Of a stretch of 7,693 nucleotides of DNA, positions 1-4,372 are shown one piece after another. The notes under the pieces were generated by a model, which saw only the letters and a program-made list of their open reading frames with translations, was not told the origin of the DNA and ran no database searches. Position 1 is the first letter of the stretch. Every line of letters begins with the position of its first letter. The position numbers were made by a program, and so were the translations under genes. Source of the DNA: Neisseriaceae bacterium (GTDB lineage: Bacteria; Pseudomonadota; Gammaproteobacteria; Burkholderiales; Neisseriaceae); contig JASLDB010000222.1 of assembly GCA_030151665.1 (NCBI GenBank), positions 1 through 7,693 of the forward strand, written 5' to 3'.

Positions 1-1
1 T

Positions 2-181
2 CCAGTTTATCAAAAGCATTTTACTGAGAGCGAGCTGAAAGAAATTATAAAATTTTATCGGACACCAGTAGGTAGAAAAATGGCTGATAAAAATAATGCA
101 ATTTCGAAGGAATTAGAGGCTATTTCTGACCAATGGGCAGGTGAAACAGCATCTGTGGTTGATAAAATTATAGTTGAATAA
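2..181 (+). CDS. DUF2059 domain protein, C-terminal part (5' end outside window)
   Basis: An open frame enters from the left edge and ends at TAA 179-181, giving 59 residues. The opening segment YQKHFTESELKEIIKFYRTP is the typical helical signature of DUF2059, a family of mostly exported bacterial proteins of unknown biochemical function; VGRKMADKN follows directly. The start and any signal peptide lie outside the window. The gene converges on the minus-strand DUF551 gene with only 3 bp between the stop codons and no visible terminator. It is more likely a chromosomal gene beside the prophage than a phage gene, but this is inference. The family call is fairly sure and the function is unknown. 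Confidence 0.75.
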   Translation, partial: PVYQKHFTESELKEIIKFYRTPVGRKMADKNNAISKELEAISDQWAGETASVVDKIIVE

Positions 182-184
182 TCA

Positions 185-586
185 TCACTTAGGCGGCTGC
201 GGAAGTGGCTGCCAGTGGGTTACTTTTTGTGGATTCATAAAATCAACATCTGCGCGATAAATAACCCATTCCCCGTTATCATTTATGTGCCCAAACCCAG
301 TATAGTAACCATGGTATTCAGAATCAGTAACCATAACTGATTGAGATACATATAAATTGTTATGTTCGTATCTAACTGCTGGCGTTTTCTCGTTTACATC
401 AATCCAGTCGGATACTGGCATAAGCTCAGAAATAAGCATATCTTCATTTGCCACTTTTGTAGCATAGAAGCCAATAACAATGCCTTCTTCAAAAAATACA
501 CGAACAATTTGGTCGGTGCCGATAACCACACCAGTACCGTGCTTGGTGTTCCACACCTTATCTCCAAATTTAAATTGATGGTCCAT
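185..586 (-). CDS. DUF551 phage protein with N-terminal SH3/tudor-like segment
   Basis: A 133-residue protein with ATG at 586 and a good ribosome site (AAGGA, 6-7 nt before the ATG). Residues about 5-50 read FKFGDKVWNTKHGTGVV and then a V-x-V-F-F-EEG strand pattern. This resembles the small beta-barrel (SH3/tudor-like) at the ends of CarD and UvrD-type proteins. From about residue 60 the DUF551 pattern follows: W-I-x-V-x-E-K-x-P, a central G-x-W, and the hallmark ending VTHWQPLPQPP. DUF551 is a widespread phage and prophage domain of unknown function that is often shuffled between small accessory genes. This is the last gene of the minus-strand cluster. The DUF551 call is firm; the barrel assignment is by pattern only. 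Confidence 0.85.
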   Translation of the reverse strand: MDHQFKFGDKVWNTKHGTGVVIGTDQIVRVFFEEGIVIGFYATKVANEDMLISELMPVSDWIDVNEKTPAVRYEHNNLYVSQSVMVTDSEYHGYYTGFGHINDNGEWVIYRADVDFMNPQKVTHWQPLPQPPK

Positions 587-588
587 GG

Positions 589-645
589 TTATTCCTTGTT
601 ATCAGGTAAGCGCGGCATGTGCATCCAGTGGGTTACTCCTTCTAG
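589..645 (-). pseudogene. Remnant tail of a second DUF551 gene
   Basis: Between the 68-residue gene upstream and the DUF551 gene, the minus strand can be read in the third frame as GVTHWMHMPRLPDNKE followed by TAA at 589-591. This has the VTHW-x-x-x-P-x-x-P ending typical of DUF551. At the DNA level it shares the 12-mer GTAACCCACTGG with the end of the intact DUF551 gene. There is no open frame upstream long enough for a domain, because a TAA lies about 27 codons back. The segment is therefore best read as the 3' scar of a lost or recombined DUF551 paralogue. It overlaps the last codons of the upstream gene in another frame. A chance match is possible given its length. Confidence 0.45.
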
Positions 646-848
646 GCTTTCGAAACAGCATAAGCAATAGAAGCCAATTCTTTACGGCCTTTGTCAGTGC
701 TGGAATCAACATCCTTTGCTTTGTCACGTGCCTGCTCTTCAATTTGACCAACAATATCCAAAATGCCATCGGTAACGAGTAGGGCATTAACAACTACTTG
801 GCGCTCAACTTCAATTTGGTCAATTAATGGGATGATTTCGGTATTCAT
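642..848 (-). CDS. Small hypothetical phage protein (68 aa)
   Basis: ATG at 846-848 is preceded by AAAGGA at a good distance (6 nt), inside the end of the upstream gene. Stop and start share ATGA at 845-848, so translation is probably coupled. The 68-residue product is soluble and helical. Its first half is hydrophobic and heptad-like (IIPLIDQIEVERQVVVNALL); its second half is charged (EEQARDKAKDVDSSTDKGRK). There are no Cys residues, signal peptide or membrane segment. I do not recognise the family. An overlapping open frame at 602-793 has an unlike-protein composition and no ribosome site, so I take it as a shadow. The gene belongs to the minus-strand accessory cluster of the prophage. Confidence 0.7.
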   Translation of the reverse strand: MNTEIIPLIDQIEVERQVVVNALLVTDGILDIVGQIEEQARDKAKDVDSSTDKGRKELASIAYAVSKA

Positions 849-1156
849 TGCTTATCCTTTTTTAACGCCTTGGCGTAAAATTCAAATAGATTATTCTTTT
901 GTAGTTCAGTAAAGTCGCTGCCCATTTTTGGAAATGTTAAAGCCATGCTGATTTCGCTTGGCATTCGACTAAGTAGCAACTTGGCTAATTCTTCCGTGGT
1001 TACTGATCGCAGCACTTGCTTGCGCTGGCTTGCGAGTATGGCTTCTTTGTGTTTTTGTGCTGCTGCCATGACTTCATAATCTTGTTCACGGTTAGCTGCT
1101 GGGTTACAGCCTGTGATTTGCTCAAACAGGCGGTCATTTGCTTTGCGTAGGCTCAT
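845..1156 (-). CDS. Hypothetical phage protein (103 aa)
   Basis: ATG at 1154-1156 has a strong ribosome site (AAGGTGG, about 7 nt upstream). It overlaps the previous gene's stop as ATGA (1153-1156) and ends in the ATGA shared with the 68-residue gene. The protein is hydrophilic and probably all-helical. A charged N-terminus has the pattern LRKANDRLFEQITGCNPAAN, followed by EVMAAAQKHKEAILASQRK. The C-terminal half has the pattern EELAKLLLSRMPSEISMAL and ends in Lys-rich KALKKDKQ. It has one Cys (residue 17) and no export signal. I cannot assign a family. The tight overlaps on both sides make it a real member of the cluster. Confidence 0.75.
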   Translation of the reverse strand: MSLRKANDRLFEQITGCNPAANREQDYEVMAAAQKHKEAILASQRKQVLRSVTTEELAKLLLSRMPSEISMALTFPKMGSDFTELQKNNLFEFYAKALKKDKQ

Positions 1157-1347
1157 TGCATACCCACCTTGTAATAAGATTGAATACGTTCAAAATGCAT
1201 TTTGCTTGCTGTATGCGGATAAACGACATAACGCTCGCTGTCATCAAAAGGCGAGTAAACGATTCGGTCTTTGTCCATTTCACAGCAAATAAGGCCGTCT
1301 TTTACTGCCTTGGTGACTGTATCGATTAATTGGCTAAAGTTAGTCAT
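1153..1347 (-). CDS. Hypothetical phage protein (64 aa)
   Basis: I start this gene at ATG 1345-1347 because AAAAGGA lies 6 nt before it. The TTG two codons further upstream (1351-1353) would sit only a few bases from that ribosome site. The product is small and soluble, with the segments QLIDTVTKAVKDGLI, then C-C-E-M-D-K-D-R, then a stretch rich in Tyr, Ser and Asp (YSPFDDSERYVVYP) and a final FERIQSYYKVGMQ. Two adjacent Cys (about residues 21-22) are notable, but no zinc pattern is evident. The gene overlaps both neighbours: the upstream stop lies inside its start region (1340-1347) and its own stop shares ATGA with the next gene. No function can be assigned. Confidence 0.7.
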   Translation of the reverse strand: MTNFSQLIDTVTKAVKDGLICCEMDKDRIVYSPFDDSERYVVYPHTASKMHFERIQSYYKVGMQ

Positions 1348-1567
1348 AAACAATCCTTTTCATTCGTTCCTCGTCATCCATGTGCTCGTAAGCATCATGT
1401 GTGTCTTGTTCTTGTTTGCGTACCCATTTATCTATCTGCGCTTGTTGTCCAACTGTATCCAGCTTCTCGTTGATACCTGCGTCAGTCCGTGGGATATGGG
1501 CGAAAAAAATGGCCAGTGCAAGTGCGACTAGCCAGTCTTTTAATTTTATTTTTGCAGTTTCTGTCAC
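1340..1567 (-). CDS. Small single-pass membrane protein of the prophage (75 aa)
   Basis: The start is probably GTG at 1565-1567, because GGAG lies 7 nt upstream of it. The GTG two codons earlier (1571-1573) almost touches that ribosome site. Residues 12-23 (WLVALALAIFFA) form a short hydrophobic helix after a Lys-rich N-terminus. Residues 26-75 are strongly charged and helical (KWVRKQEQDTHDAYEHMDDE). One hydrophobic helix with a long charged tail is seen in small phage membrane proteins, including some spanin-like proteins, but no lysis neighbours are present, so I do not press this. The gene heads the promoter-proximal end of the 1567-185 block. The family is unrecognised. Confidence 0.65.
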   Translation of the reverse strand: MTETAKIKLKDWLVALALAIFFAHIPRTDAGINEKLDTVGQQAQIDKWVRKQEQDTHDAYEHMDDEERMKRIVYD

Positions 1568-1689
1568 TTGCACTCTCCATCATACAAAGTGAATTTACTT
1601 ATTTGCAAAAGTGATTAATTGCTTTAAGTTAATGTTTTATTTTAAAAAATGCTAAAAATTTGATTTGTTTAAATTGATTAGATAGCATA

Positions 1690-1774
1690 GGTTTATCTAT
1701 TCCTCTTGAGTTAGATAAATCTAAAACTGTGTATTTGCAGCCAGCCTATTCACTCCTTAGGGCTGGCATTTTTT
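1690..1774 (+). ncRNA. Possible small RNA: two hairpins, the second an intrinsic terminator
   Basis: Hairpin 1 pairs GGTTTATCTA (1690-1699) with TAGATAAATC (1712-1721): ten pairs with one G-U, and a loop containing TTCCTC. Hairpin 2 pairs GCCAGCC (1740-1746) with GGCTGGC (1761-1767) and runs straight into six T residues on the plus strand, so it is a terminator for plus-strand transcripts. Its 14-nt loop carries CACTCCTTA, close to the anti-Shine-Dalgarno end of 16S rRNA (CACCUCCUUA). No plus-strand gene ends here that would need a terminator, which is why I propose a short RNA. No clear promoter supports it, and on the minus strand the same loop reads as a Shine-Dalgarno sequence instead. 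Confidence 0.3.
1740..1774 (+). terminator. Intrinsic terminator, plus strand
   Basis: A perfect 7-bp GC-rich stem, GCCAGCC/GGCTGGC, is followed by A and six T (1769-1774). The minus-strand exit side has no T run, so it works in one direction only. The core CCAGCC/GGCTGG is the same as in the terminator at 6549-6571. Confidence 0.7.
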
Positions 1775-1782
1775 ATAACAAA

Positions 1783-1986
1783 TTACTCACTAATATTTAG
1801 ATCAATCTTGCAATCAAACTGATTTGCAATCTTATTCATTAAATCAAATGCTTGTCCGTGGTCGATTATCAATTGTGCGCCGCCGATTAAAATATGATAG
1901 TTGTCATCATCCCATTCTGAAATTTCTGTATCGCTATCGCTTGTCCAGCATTCAGGATTGTTGCGATTCAGGTAAAGGATTGGCAT
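1783..1986 (-). CDS. Small acidic hypothetical phage protein (67 aa)
   Basis: I start at ATG 1984-1986, preceded by GGGAG at 7 nt. The TTG two codons upstream is too close to that site. The protein is strongly acidic: MPILYLNRNNPECWTSDSDT is followed by an E/D-rich stretch (EISEWDDDNYHI), then LIGGAQLIIDHGQAFDLMNK and a short CKIDLNISE tail. It has two Cys and no export signal. The start lies 35 nt inside the end of the upstream gene, a typical overlap for compact phage genes. It is the last gene of the 2406-1783 block. The family is unrecognised. Confidence 0.65.
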   Translation of the reverse strand: MPILYLNRNNPECWTSDSDTEISEWDDDNYHILIGGAQLIIDHGQAFDLMNKIANQFDCKIDLNISE

Positions 1987-2128
1987 TATCAATCTCCCGA
2001 GCTTTTAGCATTGCGTCAGCGACTTTGTATGCAAAACTAGCGACATTGTCAGCAGTCCATCCATCATCTACATCTGCTGATAGCAAACCATTCATTGCCG
2101 ACCTCGCAAACTGGTCACGCAACGTCAT
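1952..2128 (-). CDS. Small phage protein of the MTLRDQFA type (58 aa)
   Basis: I start at ATG 2126-2128, because it forms an ATGA overlap with the stop of the 31-codon gene upstream and GGGA lies about 9 nt before it. The ATG at 2141-2143 is a possible alternative. The residue pattern MTLRDQFARSAMNGLLSADV, then ADNVASFAYKVADAMLKARE, matches a small helical protein common in gammaproteobacterial prophages, in which T-L-R-D-x-F-A and A-D-A-M-L-K-A-R are conserved. I know no function for it. It lies among other accessory genes and is likely translated by coupling. Confidence 0.7.
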   Translation of the reverse strand: MTLRDQFARSAMNGLLSADVDDGWTADNVASFAYKVADAMLKAREIDNANPLPESQQS

Positions 2129-2220
2129 TTTTTCTTTTCCCATCTCAATCCAATCCACAATAAAAAAGCGCCACACAAAAGCATGGCGACAGGGGTTAAA
2201 TAATCGACTAGATTAGTCAT
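2125..2220 (-). CDS. 31-residue single-pass membrane peptide
   Basis: ATG at 2218-2220 opens a 31-codon frame ending in TGA at 2125-2127. Residues about 8-25 (LTPVAMLLCGAFLLWIGL) form one hydrophobic helix, and the tail RWEKKK is basic, so the C-terminus should face the cytoplasm. The evidence that it is real is positional: its start shares ATGA with the stop of the gene upstream (2217-2220), and its stop shares ATGA with the start of the next gene (2125-2128). Two such overlaps in one tiny frame are unlikely by chance. It has no strong ribosome site of its own and probably depends on coupled translation. Small phage membrane peptides can serve in lysis or exclusion, but nothing here decides. 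Confidence 0.6.
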   Translation of the reverse strand: MTNLVDYLTPVAMLLCGAFLLWIGLRWEKKK

Positions 2221-2406
2221 TGAGGCTCAACTTTGAAGTCATACGATGAAAGGTCATCCATTGGAGAAGTTACATCGTTTACAGTTACTCCACATGATCC
2301 ATCAAGCGGAAAGAATCCCTCTTCTTTAGAAATGAATGACGCAATTTGTATTTTAGAAACAGTTTTCGATGATAATACTTTGATTCAAAAAGATGTTGCT
2401 TGACAT
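2217..2406 (-). pseudogene. Small phage gene broken by a one-base frameshift
   Basis: The 3' part is open from 2384 to TGA 2217-2219. It reads with protein-like composition (KIQIASFISKEEGFFPLDGS, then NDVTSPMDDLSSYDFKVEPQ) and overlaps the next gene as ATGA, but it has no start codon. An ATG at 2404-2406 opens another frame, MSSNIFLNQSIIIE, which dies at a TAA shortly after. Removing one A from the four-A run at 2363-2366 joins the two into one protein of about 62 residues. This suggests an inserted base, either a real mutation or a sequencing error. The promoter of the plus-strand cargo gene (2400-2427) overlaps the start of this gene, so its own upstream region may have been replaced by the cargo unit. 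The family is unrecognised. Confidence 0.5.
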
Positions 2407-2427
2407 TTGAGCCCGATTTGGTACAAT
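2400..2427 (+). promoter_or_regulatory. Strong sigma70-type promoter
   Basis: TTGACA (2400-2405), 16 bp, TACAAT (2422-2427). Transcription would start near 2434, giving a leader of about 50 nt before the secreted-protein gene at 2487. It is the best promoter match in the window and overlaps the 5' end of the broken minus-strand gene. Confidence 0.75.
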
Positions 2428-2439
2428 TTTGCTATATTC

Positions 2440-2470
2440 GGCAGAGCTTGTAACTAGGCGCTGCCTTTTT
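2440..2470 (+). promoter_or_regulatory. Leader hairpin with T run (possible attenuator)
   Basis: GGCAG-A-GC (2440-2447) pairs with GC-G-CTGCC (2458-2465) around a 10-nt loop and is followed by five T (2466-2470). It begins only about six bases after the predicted transcription start and precedes the start codon at 2487. It has the form of a weak terminator or attenuator, or of a 5' stabilising hairpin. The A-G mismatch makes it weaker than the other terminators here. Confidence 0.4.
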
Positions 2471-2486
2471 CTTAATATGGTGTTAT

Positions 2487-2993
2487 ATGCTTAAAAAAAA
2501 TATACTTTTTATTACTCTCATTACTGTTTCTTGCTTGTCATACGCAAAAGAAGCCAGTTATTTTGATGGGCTAAAAAAGAAATATAAATTTCATGAGGTA
2601 ACAAATACCCATACTAAGATGAATGATGGAAGTGTAATGGTTACAACAGGTAGTATCGCACTAAAAGAAAAGAATAATGAAATAGCATCTGTACTTACTT
2701 ATAGTAGTGCGATAACCAAATTTAAAGACAAGCGACCAGATCAAGCTCAAATAATCTCATTAAGTGAAGGTATGTTTGATTGTAAAAATAATGCTGCTAG
2801 AGATGTAAAATCATACTTGTTGGACATGAATGGCAATATCCTTGCTACTCAAGACAACACAAATAGTGAATTTGTAACTGAAAAAAGTGCAATTGCTACA
2901 ATGACCAATATGTACGGTGACACATACCGTGATTATATTACTGGAAATATAAAGAAAACATATGCTGGTTATAGAAAAGTTAGTTGTAGATAA
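2487..2993 (+). CDS. Exported protein, possibly surface-adhesin E-like
   Basis: A 168-residue protein. Residues 1-20 are a signal peptide: K-K near the start, a hydrophobic core ILFITLITV, and SYA before the predicted cleavage at 20/21. Cys16 lies inside the signal, but the bases around it do not make a proper lipobox. The mature part has two Cys, C99 (EGMFDCKN) and C167 at the C-terminus, which probably form a disulfide. The order D-C, then SYLLDMNGNIL, then a Tyr-rich end with a terminal Cys recalls the small surface-adhesin E-like exported proteins, but this is pattern memory only. The ribosome site is poor. The gene has its own promoter and terminator, so it behaves as lysogenic cargo. 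The export call is firm and the family is uncertain. Confidence 0.8.
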   Translation: MLKKNILFITLITVSCLSYAKEASYFDGLKKKYKFHEVTNTHTKMNDGSVMVTTGSIALKEKNNEIASVLTYSSAITKFKDKRPDQAQIISLSEGMFDCKNNAARDVKSYLLDMNGNILATQDNTNSEFVTEKSAIATMTNMYGDTYRDYITGNIKKTYAGYRKVSCR

Positions 2994-3014
2994 TTTGACG
3001 TAGTATTTAAAACT

Positions 3015-3040
3015 GCTCACCAAGTAGGTGGGCTTTTTTT
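3015..3040 (+). terminator. Intrinsic terminator after the exported-protein gene
   Basis: GCTCACC (3015-3021) pairs with GGTGGGC (3027-3033) around the loop AAGTA, with one G-T pair, followed by seven T (3034-3040). It sits only 13 bp before the start of the next gene, which must then rely on read-through. Confidence 0.8.
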
Positions 3041-3053
3041 ATGGGTGATTGAT

Positions 3054-3278
3054 ATGAAACCAAACATAGGTTTGAAAGTTTTAGATAGCGGAAAGCTTGC
3101 ATTAGTTCACCTTGCTACTGGTGAAGTGTTGAGTGGCCTGCAGGCTGTTTATGTGCAAGATAACCAAGCAGGCAAAAGAAATGCGACCGTAACTGCTAAG
3201 TTTGGTATGTTTGGCATCGCATCTGTAGATTCTGATTATGCAACACCACAAGACAATAAGCTGGCAGATAAATCATGA
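3054..3278 (+). CDS. Hypothetical phage protein (74 aa)
   Basis: I start at ATG 3054-3056, with GGGTG about 8 nt upstream. The in-frame GTG at 3045 lies in that ribosome site. The product is small and beta-rich in look: MKPNIGLKVLDSGKLALVHL, then GEVLSGLQAVYVQDN, then NATVTAKFGMFGIASVD, then a polar tail. It has no Cys and no export signal. It overlaps the next gene as ATGA (3275-3278), so the two form a translational pair. The terminator just before it suggests that the cargo unit at 2400-3040 was inserted upstream and cut it off from its original promoter. The family is unrecognised. Confidence 0.7.
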   Translation: MKPNIGLKVLDSGKLALVHLATGEVLSGLQAVYVQDNQAGKRNATVTAKFGMFGIASVDSDYATPQDNKLADKS

Positions 3279-3577
3279 GCTGTAAAAAGTGCAATCAGGG
3301 CTGGATGAATACAAAGCTTAACCAAGTAAGCCATTTAGCCAAAGAAGTGGTGGATACAATCAAAGGCAATTCATACACAATCAGCAATGAGCTACAGCAA
3401 GAACGCTTGGCACATTGCAAGGGCTGTGATGAATTAAACCGCTTCTTAGGTATTCATGACAAAGATGCTGATATTGGGTTAGCTGATGCATGCAAGGCGT
3501 GTGGCTGCTTAGTACGAGCCAAGACAACACGAAGCGAGCAATATTGTCCGCTTGGTAAGTGGGGCAAGGTAGATTAA
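3275..3577 (+). CDS. Cys-rich putative zinc-binding phage protein
   Basis: A 100-residue protein with eight Cys in clear pairs: CKKC (3, 6), CKGC (48, 51), CKACGC (73, 76, 78) and C91 in the C-terminal CPLGKW. The arrangement C-x2-C ... C-x2-C-x-C ... C-P-L-G-K-W is one I know from short proteins found in tailed-phage genomes near the packaging genes. The Cys probably bind zinc in one or two knuckles. A helical linker (about 16-45) separates the first pair from the rest. The start overlaps the previous stop as ATGA and no strong ribosome site is seen, so translation is probably coupled. The molecular role is unknown. Confidence 0.75.
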   Translation: MSCKKCNQGWMNTKLNQVSHLAKEVVDTIKGNSYTISNELQQERLAHCKGCDELNRFLGIHDKDADIGLADACKACGCLVRAKTTRSEQYCPLGKWGKVD

Positions 3578-3583
3578 ATTTGA

Positions 3584-3612
3584 TTTTTCCGTCATTAATT
3601 ATCTGTTAGAAT
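3584..3612 (+). promoter_or_regulatory. Candidate extended -10 promoter
   Basis: TGTTAGAAT at 3604-3612 is an extended -10 element (TG-N-TAGAAT). The region 17 bp upstream (TTTTCC, 3584-3589) is only a weak -35. It lies 30 bp before the exported-protein gene at 3642, which has no gene directly upstream sharing its reading direction without a gap. Confidence 0.5.
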
Positions 3613-3641
3613 TTTTCATCAAATTTATAAGGTTATGAATA

Positions 3642-3944
3642 ATGAACGCTAACAGAATATATTTTGCTATTTTTTCTTTTGTTTTATCAGCTATAACTTT
3701 TGCTCAAGGTGTAAATAAACCAGTCACAGCAGATAACCTTGGTCGCCAATACGAAGTAAGAAGTGGCACCGCCAATAAAAGGTTTACTGCAAATGACTAT
3801 ATTAACCGACAGGCCAATATGCGCGAACAAGAAAGACAATTGCGCGAACAGCAAGAATGGTTAAATAAAAAAAGAAATGATGAAAAAGACAATGAAGTGC
3901 TAGAAAGTTTTGATCACTACAAAACAAGAGTGATGCCAAAATAA
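3642..3944 (+). CDS. Small exported protein with charged helix (100 aa)
   Basis: Residues 1-21 form a signal peptide (MNANRIYFAIFSFVLSAITF then A), probably cut before QGVNKP. The mature part is about 79 residues without Cys. Residues 52-88 are a strongly charged Gln/Glu/Arg/Lys-rich helix (YINRQANMREQERQLREQQE and on) that could form a coiled coil. The ribosome site AAGG lies 9 nt before the ATG. The gene has its own candidate promoter and no obvious terminator. I do not recognise the family. Its place between the Cys-rich phage gene and the decayed portal gene, where packaging genes would be expected, marks it as cargo or an insertion product. Confidence 0.7.
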   Translation: MNANRIYFAIFSFVLSAITFAQGVNKPVTADNLGRQYEVRSGTANKRFTANDYINRQANMREQERQLREQQEWLNKKRNDEKDNEVLESFDHYKTRVMPK

Positions 3945-3964
3945 CATGCATAAAGTTTATCTCA

Positions 3965-3993
3965 TTGATATATTGTTGTTTGTGTTAGATAAT
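3965..3993 (+). promoter_or_regulatory. Candidate sigma70 promoter
   Basis: TTGATA (3965-3970), 17 bp, GATAAT (3988-3993), giving a short leader before the gene at 4019. The promoter starts about 20 bp after the previous gene, which suggests the two exported-protein genes are transcribed separately. Confidence 0.6.
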
Positions 3994-4018
3994 CAAATCA
4001 ACACACAAGGACATTAAT

Positions 4019-4372
4019 ATGAAAAAGACCATTATCAGCTTGGCAGTATTAACCACCACATTATTGGCTACCAATGCCATGGCTCGTGATTACAGCTATG
4101 AGATTGAAAAGGCACAGCGATCATGCAGTAACCAACAAGGATCGTTATTGCGTGACCGCAACGGTACCCCAGCATGTGACCAGGTGCGAGAGCTTATCCG
4201 CTTGCAACGATTGGAAACCGAAGCACGAGTGGCACGAGAAACAAGACAGCCCATGCCATCACATACAGAGATTAATGTGAACTCAAACAATAACAACAAT
4301 CGGGTATGGAGCAGCGCCTTGGGTAAGTATTGTTACAAGAACCGATGGGGTCACTTGGACTGTAGTAACTAA
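4019..4372 (+). CDS. Small exported four-Cys protein with Asn-rich linker (117 aa)
   Basis: A clear signal peptide spans residues 1-22 (MKKTIISLAVLTTTLLATNA then MA), with cleavage expected before RDYSYE. The mature protein has four Cys (36, 53, 105, 115), an even number consistent with two disulfides in the periplasm. Residues 27-75 are helical and Arg/Glu-rich. Residues 86-94 (NVNSNNNNN) are an Asn-rich linker before a compact aromatic end (GKYCYKNRWGHLDC). AAGGA lies 7 nt before the ATG and a good promoter lies at 3965-3993. The frame ends directly against the decayed DUF4055 gene with no terminator between. The family is unrecognised; export is well supported. Confidence 0.75.
   Translation: MKKTIISLAVLTTTLLATNAMARDYSYEIEKAQRSCSNQQGSLLRDRNGTPACDQVRELIRLQRLETEARVARETRQPMPSHTEINVNSNNNNNRVWSSALGKYCYKNRWGHLDCSN

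Larger units (their letters stand above)
1568..1782. other. Gene-free AT-rich gap with hairpins between the two minus-strand blocks
   Basis: No convincing coding frame lies here on either strand. The left part (1600-1690) is very A/T-rich. The right part holds two hairpins (1690-1721 and 1740-1767). A pair of hexamers on the plus strand, TTGATT (1660-1665) and TAGCAT (1683-1688), is 17 bp apart and could be a weak promoter, but its predicted start near 1695 would fall inside the first hairpin. On the minus strand I see no promoter that leaves room for the ribosome site of the gene ending at 1567. Confidence 0.5.

Noticed and set aside
602..793. 63-codon minus-strand frame overlapping the 68-residue gene
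   Set aside because: No ribosome site, unlikely composition, and the other frame has an ATGA overlap and AAAGGA.
1579..1608. Minus-strand promoter TTGCAA-N18-TATGAT before the gene ending at 1567
   Set aside because: Transcription would start near 1572, after the GGAG ribosome site, leaving no usable leader.
1824..2216. 130-codon plus-strand frame opposite the small minus-strand genes
   Set aside because: The minus strand shows three coupled genes with ribosome sites and a known phage protein pattern; the plus frame has neither.
2476..2493. Five-codon frame overlapping the start of the exported-protein gene
   Set aside because: Too short, without a ribosome site; a similar chance frame occurs at 3635-3652.
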